Source: Micromonospora craniellae
GTDB taxonomy: Bacteria; Actinomycetota; Actinomycetes; Mycobacteriales; Micromonosporaceae
Direction: 5' to 3'
Length of the DNA stretch: 64,000 nucleotides
Assembly (NCBI RefSeq): GCF_014764405.1
Contig: NZ_CP061725.1
Coordinates: 3,596,001-3,660,000, forward strand
Under the pieces are notes generated by a model that saw only the letters and a list, made by a program, of their open reading frames with translations, did not search any database and was not told where the DNA came from. Position numbers and translations under genes: made by a program. Positions 8,741-16,274 of the stretch are shown in pieces (the first letter of the stretch is position 1; each line of letters begins with the position of its first letter).

Positions 8741-10468
8741 TCAGTGGGTCAGGACGACGGTGGAGATGCTGCGCGCGCCCACGTTGACCGAGACCTGCCC
8801 GCCGTTGACGCTGGTCGGCTGGCTGGCCGCGTTGGCGCTCAACGAGGTCAGGTAGTGCTCCGCCCGCGTGACGGACTGCGGCACCTGGATCACGGCGTTG
8901 TTCACCGCGCTGGTCGAGCGGTTGAGGATCACCAGCGTGGTCTTCCCGCCACCCTGGTACGCGGTCACCTCCAACGGCGAGGCCTTGGAACTCTTGGCCA
9001 GGGCGACGCGCTGGTAGCCGGGGCGGACGTACTTGGAGTACTGCGAGAAGGCGTATCCGCGCTTGAGCGGCGCGCCGGCCGTGGTGCCGAAGGCGGCCTC
9101 GCCGTCACCGATGAAGGAGTAGTAGCGCTTGCCGTACCACCAGACGTAGGCGGTCCAGTTCGCCTCCATCGACCGGTGGACCGTACGCATGATGTCGTCG
9201 AGCGTCTCGTTCCAGACCGTCTGGTTGCCGGGGTTGCCCCAGATGTTGGAGCCGTTGCCGTCGGCCGCGTGCAGGTTCCACTCGGTCATCCACACCGGCT
9301 TGTTGTGCTGGTCGGCCAGCGGGTACGACCGCAGTCGCCCGGACGCCTCGGTGCCGTACAGGTGCCCGCCGATGTAGCCGATGTTGTTGCGGGCGGTGGT
9401 GTCGTCGAGCGTCGGGTCGGTGTAGGTGTAGTTCAGGTTCACCGCCTCGGCGACCATCAGCTTGGTGTTCTGCACCCGCGTGCCGTGGTCGCGTACGAAG
9501 TTGCGCAGCTCGGTGCCGCTCCAGTCCATCGAGTCGTAGTCCGGGTGCCAGTCCGGCTCGTTCTGCACCGAGGTGACGTCGATCGGCACGCCCTGCCCGC
9601 GCATGTACTGGACGTAGCTGTTCAGGTGGTTGGCGTATTCGTCGTAGTAGTCGGTCCGCAGCTTGCCGCCGTTGATCCGGCTGTTGTTCGTCTTCCACGC
9701 CGCCGGTGCCGTCCACGGTGAGGCGAGGATCTTCACGCCCGAACCGGAAGCCTTGGCCGTCTTCAACGAGTTCACATGCGTCGCCCACTCGCTCGACACC
9801 GGCGACAGACCGGTCCGCACGATGGACAACCCCAACTGGTTGGCACCCATCCCGACCAATGTCTGCGTCTCGGCAGTCGACCACGCGCTGCCCCAGATCG
9901 ACTGCGCCGCGCCGAACCCGTCGACCGTCTGGTGGCGGGTGGCGTTGTTGACCGTGATGTCCGCCGCGCCGGTGGGCGGCGGCGTGGTGGGCGGTGGCGT
10001 CGTCGTCGGCGGTGGGGTGGTGGGCGACGGGGTGGGCGTGGTGCCGCCGGTGCAGCCGACTCCGTTGAGCGCGAAGATGGTCGGGACGGGGTTGCTGCCG
10101 GTCCACGACCCGTTGAAGCCGAACGAGACCGTGCCGTTGGTGGGGACGGCACCGTTGTAGCTGACGTTCCGGGCGGTGACGGCGGCGCCGCTCTGGCTCA
10201 CCGTGGCGTTCCACGCCTGGTCGACGGTCTGTCCGGCGTTGTAGGACCAGGTCAGGGCCCAGTTGGTGAGCGGGTCACCGAGGTTGGTGATGGTGACGTT
10301 GGCGCCGAAGCCACCCTGCCACTGGGACGACACGGTGTAGTTCACCGAGCAACCGGCTGCCGCCGCACCGGCGGGCATCGCCACGGCGACGCCGGCCGAC
10401 GCCAGGAGTACGGCACCCGCGGTCACCCGGGCCGTATTGTGTGTGAACGCTCTCATTCGTCTTTTCAT
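8741..10468 (-). CDS. secreted GH30 (subfamily 8-like) glucuronoxylanase with N-terminal CBM2
   Basis: 575 residues. The order is: signal peptide of about 37 residues ending in an Ala-rich cleavage region; CBM2 cellulose/xylan-binding domain of about 100 residues (CSVNYTVSSQWQGGFGANV ... NGVGC); a Pro/Thr linker (PTPSPTTPPPTTTPPP); then a GH30 catalytic barrel plus beta-sandwich. The acid/base is Glu about 303 in QNEPDWHP and the nucleophile is Glu about 396 in WMTEWNLH. Such enzymes cut xylan backbones, often needing a glucuronosyl side chain. I start at ATG 10468 (MKRRMRAF), which begins the signal peptide and has gaggac upstream; earlier in-frame codons add a non-secretory extension. Two LacI-type operators lie 60-135 bases upstream. 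Confidence 0.9.
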   Translation of the reverse strand: MKRRMRAFTHNTARVTAGAVLLASAGVAVAMPAGAAAAGCSVNYTVSSQWQGGFGANVTITNLGDPLTNWALTWSYNAGQTVDQAWNATVSQSGAAVTARNVSYNGAVPTNGTVSFGFNGSWTGSNPVPTIFALNGVGCTGGTTPTPSPTTPPPTTTPPPTTPPPTGAADITVNNATRHQTVDGFGAAQSIWGSAWSTAETQTLVGMGANQLGLSIVRTGLSPVSSEWATHVNSLKTAKASGSGVKILASPWTAPAAWKTNNSRINGGKLRTDYYDEYANHLNSYVQYMRGQGVPIDVTSVQNEPDWHPDYDSMDWSGTELRNFVRDHGTRVQNTKLMVAEAVNLNYTYTDPTLDDTTARNNIGYIGGHLYGTEASGRLRSYPLADQHNKPVWMTEWNLHAADGNGSNIWGNPGNQTVWNETLDDIMRTVHRSMEANWTAYVWWYGKRYYSFIGDGEAAFGTTAGAPLKRGYAFSQYSKYVRPGYQRVALAKSSKASPLEVTAYQGGGKTTLVILNRSTSAVNNAVIQVPQSVTRAEHYLTSLSANAASQPTSVNGGQVSVNVGARSISTVVLTH

Positions 10469-10529
10469 CGCTGCTCTGGTCCTCCTCGGAATTGGATGCC
10501 TCGACCTGCCGTCGGTGACGACGCAGAGA

Positions 10530-10543
10530 CGGGAGCGCTCCCA
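10530..10543. promoter_or_regulatory. CebR-like LacI-family operator upstream of the GH30 gene
   Basis: cgggagcgctccca is a near-perfect match to the known CebR box TGGGAGCGCTCCCA, the operator that represses cellulase/cellobiose genes in streptomycetes. It lies about 62 bases upstream of the GH30 start, in promoter position. Sugar-released repression of the xylanase is the inference. Confidence 0.8.
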
Positions 10544-10589
10544 CAGCGCGGCGAAGGCCGCCCAGCTGTGCCCAGGACGGGGCGGTGAT

Positions 10590-10601
10590 GAAAGCGCTTG
10601 C
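10590..10601. promoter_or_regulatory. second LacI-type palindrome upstream of the GH30 gene
   Basis: gaaagcgcttgc has the CG-centred palindromic core of LacI-family sites and differs from the CebR box, so a second LacI-family protein (xylose- or xylobiose-responsive) may bind. It lies about 120 bases upstream of the start codon, 60 bases from the first operator. Confidence 0.5.
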
Positions 10602-10710
10602 CAGATCGGCACGAATGTATGCCGAGTCAACGATGTGTGTCAATGTTGCGACGTGCCGCCTCCAAGGTGACCGTCCGCAACCCTGCTGTCCCTCCGGCCG
10701 GCGCCCGAGG

Positions 10711-10766
10711 TGTAAGGAGGGGTCCCCTACTAACGCCTGGTGTATTGAAAGGGTCCCTTCCTTACA
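10711..10766. repeat. palindromic repeat, copy 2 (diverged, inverted relative to copy 1)
   Basis: Reverse-complemented, this 56-base segment lines up end to end with the repeat at 1328-1383: same outer arms (tgtaaggaagggaccc...), nearly the same loop (atacaccaggcgtta against atacacgaggcgtta), same total length. The two arms here pair imperfectly. The TAA stop of the nitroreductase-like gene (10762-10764) lies inside its outer arm, so the element overlaps coding sequence. Confidence 0.75.
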
Positions 10767-11745
10767 TCGGGGCGGCGCTGGGGTGCTCACTGCCGGTGAC
10801 GCGGCGTGCGGACCGGGGTGCCGGTCGGGTGGGGCGGCCCACCCTGGTCACGTGCAGCAGCCGGTCCGGTGCCACGTCCAACAGCGTGCCGAGCGCCGTC
10901 CGGGTGGCCGCGACGTCGACGAGTTGGCTCAGCGGGTGCGCCGCCGACCCGGCCGCGTGCAGCGTCAACCAGCACCGCAGCAGTACCCGCCCGAACTCCA
11001 CCTGCCCGGTCCGGTCCAGCCCCACGGGCGCGACCAGCACCAGCACGTCGCCGCCTCGGGCGAGCGGGTCGTCGGCGGCGGCGAGCAGCCTCGGCAACCC
11101 CAGCCGCCGTAGCGCCGGATACGCGGCCAGCGCCGCCCGCAGCCCGTTCGCGGCCGGGCGGGACAGCCCGAGGCAGCGGTCGGTGAGGCCGTCGGCGCGG
11201 TAGTCGGGATGCGCGGGGGTCAGCCGCAGCCAGCGGCGCAGCTCGGCGACGACCGTCGGGTCCGCGTACACCTGCCGGTCGGCCTCGCGCAGGAGCGCGC
11301 CGAGGCGGTCGGCGTGCGGCACGGTCCGGACGCTGCCGCCGGCCTGCCGGGCGACCGCGTCCACCGCCGCGAGCGCGTCGCTGTCCGGCCCGCCGACGAA
11401 ACCGCCCCGGTGGGTACGCCGATCCCAGACCTCGGTGGTGCGGAAGGGCGTCGGGTAGCGGCTCGGCGCCGGCCGGAACCGGCCCACCCACGGGTCGTCG
11501 TGGTCGGCGACGTACTCCAGCGGCAGGTCGGCGTCGGCGGCGACGATCAGGCAGGTCTCCACGAACGCGCCCAGGGACAGGCGCAGGTCACGGCCGGTGG
11601 GGTCGGCCGCCGGCAGGGCGTACGCCGGGTTCCACCCGACCCGGATTTGCCCGGGCTCGTACCGCAGCCGCCACGGCTGGGTGTTGTGCGCGCTCGGTGC
11701 CCGCCAGCAGAGCGGTTCCAGGGCGCGGAACGCGGCGACGTCCAC
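10762..11745 (-). CDS. nitroreductase-like protein (Acg-type)
   Basis: 327 residues. The start FRALEPLCWRAPSAHNTQPW matches the FMN-binding opening of nitroreductase-fold proteins ('AP..HNtQPW'), and the two-domain length is that of the Acg-like group of actinobacteria, which often bind FMN without proven reductase activity. Last gene of a four-gene operon: its start directly follows the stop of the GNAT gene (11745/11746). The final residues and stop codon are encoded by the outer arm of the palindromic repeat, so the C-terminus may have been changed by that element. In this operon a redox step on an acyl or thiazoline/oxazoline product is conceivable, but that is speculation. Confidence 0.7.
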   Translation of the reverse strand: MDVAAFRALEPLCWRAPSAHNTQPWRLRYEPGQIRVGWNPAYALPAADPTGRDLRLSLGAFVETCLIVAADADLPLEYVADHDDPWVGRFRPAPSRYPTPFRTTEVWDRRTHRGGFVGGPDSDALAAVDAVARQAGGSVRTVPHADRLGALLREADRQVYADPTVVAELRRWLRLTPAHPDYRADGLTDRCLGLSRPAANGLRAALAAYPALRRLGLPRLLAAADDPLARGGDVLVLVAPVGLDRTGQVEFGRVLLRCWLTLHAAGSAAHPLSQLVDVAATRTALGTLLDVAPDRLLHVTRVGRPTRPAPRSARRVTGSEHPSAAPM

Positions 11746-12834
11746 CTACCGCTCCTTGGCATAGAAGGTGTAGCCGTGCAACGGGCGGCCACCGAGGCGC
11801 CGGTACTGGGCCGCCGACGCCGGGTTGTCCCGACCGACGTAGGTGCTGCGCAGCGCGGTGTAGCCGGCGGTGTGCAGGTTGTGGTGCAGGTGCGTGGAGA
11901 GCAGTCGCTGGTAGCCGCGCCCCTGGTACTCCGGGACCACACCCTTGACGATCAGCACCGCCTCCCGCCGGTAGCGGCGACGGGTGCCGAGCAGCCGGAT
12001 CTGGTTGACCAGGTGCAGGTCGCCCCGGACCGCCACCATGAACTCGCTGATGTCCGGTACGCACAGCGTGAACGCCACCGGCTGACCGTCCCGGGTCAGA
12101 TAGAGCAGCAACGACTCGTCCAGCAGGTACGCCAGCCCGTCGGTCTGCCGCCGCAGCTGCCAGGCGCAGATCGGGGTGTAGTACCCGAGCTGGGCGAAGG
12201 AGTCGTTCAACATCCCGCGCAGCAGGTCGAGTTGGTCGTCGAGTCGCCGCACGTCACCCCGGTGCAGCTCGACCCGGGCCCCGTCCGGATCGACGCGTAC
12301 CGGTGGCGCCGGTTCGGCCGGGGTGGGCACCGGGCAGATCCAGGTGTCGGACTCGAACCGGCGCTGGAACCCGTACGCCTCGTAGGCCGTCGCGTAGTGC
12401 GCCGGGTTCCAGGCGCTGTCGACGAAACCGCGTTCGGCGTACCCGGAGGTGATCACTCCGCCGGCCTGGTTGGGCAGCAGCGCCACCGGGCCGAAGAGCA
12501 GATCCCGGTCGGGGTCGGCGTGCGCGGAGATCGCGTCGAACAGCGGCCGGGCGGCCGGGGCGGTGAACTCGGTCAGCCCGAAGAGTTGGCACCGGCGGCC
12601 GATCTTGGCGTCGAAGGCCGCGTCGGTGTGCAGTGTGGTGCGTCCGACCACCGTGCTGGTGGCGTCGCGGAGCAGGTACATCGGCACGCCGTCCTGCCAC
12701 CACTGCCGGATCTGCTGGCGCGGGGTGGGCACGTGGCGCGGCTCGTCGGCGTACAGCCGGTCGGTGAGACCGAGGAACTCCCGCAGCCCACGACGGCAGG
12801 TGACCCGCTCGAACCGGTGCGCGCGGGGGCTCAC
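11746..12834 (-). CDS. GNAT-superfamily N-acyltransferase-like protein
   Basis: 362 residues. The C-terminal half carries the acetyl-CoA-binding signature region (LIVKGVVPEYQGRGYQRLL followed by a helix, then LRSTYVGRDNPASAAQYRRLG) of GNAT enzymes. The N-terminal half looks like a second, degenerate GNAT-like lobe, as in the double-domain group that acylates with large acyl donors. Start ATG 12834 overlaps the previous gene's end by four bases (ATGA), showing translational coupling. Beside a PaaK-like adenylating enzyme, transfer of an activated acyl group is a reasonable guess. Acceptor unknown. Confidence 0.65.
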   Translation of the reverse strand: MSPRAHRFERVTCRRGLREFLGLTDRLYADEPRHVPTPRQQIRQWWQDGVPMYLLRDATSTVVGRTTLHTDAAFDAKIGRRCQLFGLTEFTAPAARPLFDAISAHADPDRDLLFGPVALLPNQAGGVITSGYAERGFVDSAWNPAHYATAYEAYGFQRRFESDTWICPVPTPAEPAPPVRVDPDGARVELHRGDVRRLDDQLDLLRGMLNDSFAQLGYYTPICAWQLRRQTDGLAYLLDESLLLYLTRDGQPVAFTLCVPDISEFMVAVRGDLHLVNQIRLLGTRRRYRREAVLIVKGVVPEYQGRGYQRLLSTHLHHNLHTAGYTALRSTYVGRDNPASAAQYRRLGGRPLHGYTFYAKER

Positions 12835-13271
12835 CGGATCACCGCCGGCCCGGTCGTCTCCGCGCCGAGCGGAGTGAACGTGTCGATGTGTCCCATCTCC
12901 GGCCCCTCGGCACGCCAGGTGCCGTTGGAGTACCCGTCCGGCGAGGCCGTGTAGAGCCGGATGAAGCCGGCGGTCGCGTTGCGGGTGCCGTCGGTCAGCC
13001 AGACCATCAACCGCCGGTGGTGGCGGGTACGCGCGAAGCGCAGCATCGCGTCGCGGTCGGTGAAGAACGCGATCGTGCCGAGCGTGAGCGGGAACTGCCA
13101 GTAGACGGTGTGCCAGCAGTAGCCGGACATCCGGCGCATGTCACGGACCATCCGGAACCAGTCCGGGGCCAGCCGCAGCAGCACCAGCGGGTTGGCGTAG
13201 CGGGTCCCGCCGATGAACATGGCGCCGGCGCGGGCCTGCGCGGGCGCGCGGGAGAAGTCACGGGTACGCAT
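12831..13271 (-). CDS. uncharacterised 146-residue protein in the adenylase operon
   Basis: Not firmly recognised. It begins MRTRDFSRAPAQARAGAMF, has alternating hydrophobic strands and a repeated aromatic pattern (YCWHTVYWQFPLTLGTIAFF; then LRFARTRHHRRLMVWL), and ends in a loop-rich tail. The pattern recalls small ferredoxin-fold proteins of the DUF4188/antibiotic-monooxygenase kind, but I cannot claim membership. I chose ATG 13271 over GTG 13277 because a strong ribosome site (gaggtgatc) sits directly before it. It is overlapped by the genes on both sides or separated from them by only a few bases, so it almost certainly belongs to the operon's function. Confidence 0.6.
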   Translation of the reverse strand: MRTRDFSRAPAQARAGAMFIGGTRYANPLVLLRLAPDWFRMVRDMRRMSGYCWHTVYWQFPLTLGTIAFFTDRDAMLRFARTRHHRRLMVWLTDGTRNATAGFIRLYTASPDGYSNGTWRAEGPEMGHIDTFTPLGAETTGPAVIR

Positions 13272-13273
13272 GA

Positions 13274-14851
13274 TCACCTCACCAGGTAGACGTTCTTGAT
13301 GTTCTGTTCGCCGGTGAACGGGCCGCTGCCCGGCTCGTGCAGCTCCACCCGCAGGTCACCGGCGGTCGGGTCCTCCAGCAGCGACTGCGCGAAGTCCCGG
13401 GAGACCGAGGTGAGGTGCCGGCGTACGCCGCTGCGGCAGGCGGCGACGAGCGCGTCGCGCTGCGATTCGGGCAGCGGGCGGCGCAGTTCGATGTGGACCA
13501 CCGGTCGGGTCTCCAGCGACGCGTCCTCGACCAACGTCAGGCAGAAACGGTTGATCTCGGCGGCGTGCGGATTGCCGGTGTAGAGGCCGTACTCGACGTC
13601 CTGGGGATAGAGGTTTGCTCCCAGGTAGGAGACGGTGGAGTCGCGCCGGCCGAACAGCAGCAGCACCGGCAGGGTCATCCGCTCGACGGAGACGGCGGTG
13701 CGGAACTCGGCCCGGCGGACCGGGTCGGCGTGTGCCAGCTCCACGATCCGCTGGTACGGCACCAGCACCGCCTCGTCGCCGATGTTGTAGCGCAGTCGGG
13801 GCTGGAGCACGTCACCGGTGACCGTGCACACCAGCTCCCGACGGTCGTTCGTCTCCAGGTAGGTGGAGAACGGGTTGTACTGGAACACCATTGGCAGCCG
13901 CTGCTCGTCGGCACCGAGCAGCTCGGCCCGCAGCCCACGGTCGGTCTGCAACCGCCGCCGCAGCCACACCGTGAACCGGGTCTCGGCGCCGATGCCGATT
14001 GTCAGGTCCGAGGCCCCGTACGCGGAGCGGACCAGGGCGAACCGCTGCTCCAGGTAGTCGCGCAGCGCCTCGGTCATGCCCTCACCGCCGCAACTGGCGA
14101 AGACGCGGTACTTCCCCCACTCGAAGCCACCGGCGTCGAGCCGGTCCCGCAGGTGCTTGAGGAACGGCGGGTAGGCGGTCACCAGGTAGTCGTAGTCGGG
14201 GCCGAACTCGTGCAGCGTGTCGACGATCTTGCCGAGGTCCGGGCCGGTGTTCTTCACCACCGCGATCCGGGACATCGCCGCGCCGGTCGTGGTCCCGGTG
14301 GCCCAGGCCCCCATCGAGTACGCGTTGATGACGAACGGTCGGCGCATCGGGAAGACCAGTCCGGTGTAGCCGGCGATGTCCCGGTGCACCGCGCGCAGCT
14401 CCCGGTCCCCCCGGGGCCAGTTGAACGGCCGCCCGGACGAGCCGGCCGACTCGTCGACCACCACTCCCCGGGACGGCATGCGGCCCTGCCAGCACCGCGC
14501 GGCGGCGTCGTAGGCCGTCACGTAGCCGTGCTTGTCCGTCTCCGGGAAGTCGGCCAGGCGGCGGCGGGTGCCGGCCGGGCGGGCGCGCAGGAAGGACTGG
14601 TAGGCGGGGACCTGTCGAGCGGCCCGTTCGCAGACCGCCTGCGCGTTCGCCGCGGCCAGCCGGTCCAGGACCGGGTGGTGCTGTCGCGCCAGCCACCGCC
14701 ATCCGGCGGGGTGGCGACCGGCGAGCCGGGTCAGCGTGGCGACCGCGCGGCCGCCGGTCGCCAGCGTCGTCTGTCGGCACCGCGCGGCCAGCGCCGGCAA
14801 CGGCGACTCGGCGGTACCCAGGGCGATGTGTCGGTGCGGCAGTTCGGCCAT
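13274..14851 (-). CDS. PaaK/CapK-like adenylate-forming enzyme
   Basis: About 525 residues, the first gene of a four-gene operon. A Ser/Gly-rich nucleotide loop in VVVDESAGSSGRPFNWPRG, a long central region with ASCGGEGMTEALRDYLEQRF and YGASDLTIGIG, and a late RYNIGDEAVLV segment match phenylacetate-CoA ligase-like (PaaK/CapK/F390 synthetase) adenylating enzymes. They activate a carboxylate as acyl-AMP and may pass it to CoA or directly to an acceptor. I place the start at MAELPHRHIALG (about 14851); the open frame extends to 14980 but lacks the family's sequence. The divergent neighbour is only a GH62 fossil, so the promoter region may be new to this operon. Confidence 0.72.
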   Translation of the reverse strand: MAELPHRHIALGTAESPLPALAARCRQTTLATGGRAVATLTRLAGRHPAGWRWLARQHHPVLDRLAAANAQAVCERAARQVPAYQSFLRARPAGTRRRLADFPETDKHGYVTAYDAAARCWQGRMPSRGVVVDESAGSSGRPFNWPRGDRELRAVHRDIAGYTGLVFPMRRPFVINAYSMGAWATGTTTGAAMSRIAVVKNTGPDLGKIVDTLHEFGPDYDYLVTAYPPFLKHLRDRLDAGGFEWGKYRVFASCGGEGMTEALRDYLEQRFALVRSAYGASDLTIGIGAETRFTVWLRRRLQTDRGLRAELLGADEQRLPMVFQYNPFSTYLETNDRRELVCTVTGDVLQPRLRYNIGDEAVLVPYQRIVELAHADPVRRAEFRTAVSVERMTLPVLLLFGRRDSTVSYLGANLYPQDVEYGLYTGNPHAAEINRFCLTLVEDASLETRPVVHIELRRPLPESQRDALVAACRSGVRRHLTSVSRDFAQSLLEDPTAGDLRVELHEPGSGPFTGEQNIKNVYLVR

Positions 14852-14973
14852 GTCGCCAATCCTGTTCGCGCCGACGCGCCGACACCTGAGCGCGCGGGCC
14901 GGACCGGGTTGAGTACGCGTACCCAGGTGCGCGTGGGCGTCGGCACCGGCCTCGGATGGGCGCAAAGACTTGA

Positions 14974-15180
14974 ATCGCATCCATCGGCGTCAAGCTGGTG
15001 ATCATCTGCGCCTGGACCAACGACATCAGCCACGGCGAACTCATCCGCACCAACGCCGACCAGACCATGACCGCGAACGCCTGCAACCTTCAACTGCTCT
15101 ACCAGGGCCGCTCCCCCAACTCCGGCGGCGACTACGGCCTCCTGCCCTACCGCCCCGGACTGCTCACCCTGCAACGCTGA
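14974..15180 (+). pseudogene. 3' fossil of a GH62 alpha-L-arabinofuranosidase
   Basis: About 68 residues, from an upstream in-frame stop to TGA 15178-15180. The text WTNDISHGELIRTN ... DQTMT ... CNLQLLYQGR ... LLPYRPGLLTLQR is the very characteristic end of GH62 arabinofuranosidases, which strip arabinose from arabinoxylan. The signal peptide, binding module and catalytic beta-propeller are gone. Its stop codon is the target site of the adjacent IS element, and beyond the element a strong hairpin still stands where this gene's terminator would be. The loss of the 5' part is therefore separate from the IS insertion. Confidence 0.85.
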
Positions 15181-16204
15181 GAGACCGTCGGGTAACCAGG
15201 TGACTACGTGGCGATAAGTCGTTCAGCGTTGATACGTCGGGCGGCTTCGCGTTCGGTAGTGTTGCTCCACCGGACCGCCTGCCCGGCCAGACGTATCGTC
15301 ATGAGTCGAATCATCGCTACCTTGATCATGGCCTCAGAGTTGACGGTCAACCGCTCGTAGTCCCGGGCCAGACGCCGATTACGTACCAGCCAGCCGAACG
15401 TCCTCTCCACCACCCACCTACGCGGCAGGACCTTGAAGCCCTTGACATCGTCGGTGCGCTTGACGATCTCCAGCAGGATTCCGAGCTTGTCCTTTGCCCA
15501 GCTCAACAGGCTGGAGTCGATGCTGTTGGCGTAGCCGCCGTCGGCCCACACCAGCGCGACGGTGGCGAATGCCTCGGCCAGTCGTTGCAGGATCCGCCGG
15601 CCTCCAGGACGGTCGTTGACGGAGGCGGAGGTGACCATCACCACCAGGATCAACCCCATCGTGTCGACAACCAGATGCCGCTTACGGCCTGTCGTCTTCT
15701 TGCCCATATCGAACCCACGGCATTCGCCACCCTCGCTGGATTTGATCGACTGGGCGTCCAACACCGCCGCGGTCGGCTCCGGCCCACGACCCGCCGCCAC
15801 CCGTACCTGCCGGCGAAGCTCGTCGTGGATCGCATCCCACGTCCCGTTTCTACGCCAAGCGGTGAACCAGCGATGCGCCGCATCCGGCGGCGCCAGATCA
15901 CGCGGCATCATTCGCCACGCACAGCCCGACCGCAGCACGTAGAAGATCGAGTCGAGGATCAGCCGGTCGTCCCACTTACGGGGCCGGCCGCCTCTACGCA
16001 GGTCACGCACCGGCATGAGAGGGGCCAGGATCGCCCACATCGCGTCGGTCAAGCTCGACGGATAGCATGAGCGGGCGTCATCCCCGCCAAGGTCTACGTT
16101 GCACACACAACCCGATCATGGCGGGGATGACCTATTTGTCGAGCGTCCCGCATCGACGTGTCTCGCCGTCACACAACGCCCCGAGCCGGTTACCCGACGG
16201 TCTC
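15181..16204. mobile_element. IS5-family (IS427-like) insertion sequence, complete
   Basis: 1,024 bp bounded by perfect 17-bp terminal inverted repeats: gagaccgtcgggtaacc at 15181-15197 and its complement at 16188-16204. A 3-bp target duplication TGA lies on both sides (15178-15180 and 16205-16207), fitting the TNA targets of this group. One transposase gene fills it on the reverse strand. The ends, duplication and open reading frame are intact, so the insertion is probably recent. Confidence 0.93.
15204..16106 (-). CDS. IS5-family DDE transposase
   Basis: 300 residues in a single uninterrupted frame. The N-terminal DUF4096-like domain (SSLTDAMWAILAPLMP ... GRPRKWDDRLILDSIFYVLRSG) is followed by the DDE domain. 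The first Asp is in AVLDAQSIKSSE, the second in LVWADGGYANS, and the Glu in RRWVVERTFGWLVRNRRLARDYE (the Y-R-K/E signature region). The first frame start is GTG 16106, about 98 bases inside the right inverted repeat; I see no programmed frameshift. The gene ends seven bases from the left inverted repeat. It catalyses cut-and-paste movement of its own element. Confidence 0.95.
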   Translation of the reverse strand: MCNVDLGGDDARSCYPSSLTDAMWAILAPLMPVRDLRRGGRPRKWDDRLILDSIFYVLRSGCAWRMMPRDLAPPDAAHRWFTAWRRNGTWDAIHDELRRQVRVAAGRGPEPTAAVLDAQSIKSSEGGECRGFDMGKKTTGRKRHLVVDTMGLILVVMVTSASVNDRPGGRRILQRLAEAFATVALVWADGGYANSIDSSLLSWAKDKLGILLEIVKRTDDVKGFKVLPRRWVVERTFGWLVRNRRLARDYERLTVNSEAMIKVAMIRLMTIRLAGQAVRWSNTTEREAARRINAERLIAT

Positions 16205-16218
16205 TGAGCCACCACCAC

Positions 16219-16253
16219 GCACCCGACGGGCCTACGACCGGCCCGTCGGGTGC
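16219..16253. terminator. bidirectional hairpin terminator
   Basis: Perfect 14-bp stem (gcacccgacgggcc at 16219-16232, complement at 16240-16253) with a 7-base loop. Before the IS inserted it lay 12 bases after the GH62 stop. It now still separates the IS from the converging end of mgtE. Confidence 0.85.
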
Positions 16254-16274
16254 ACGGCTGCCGGCGCGGTCAGG

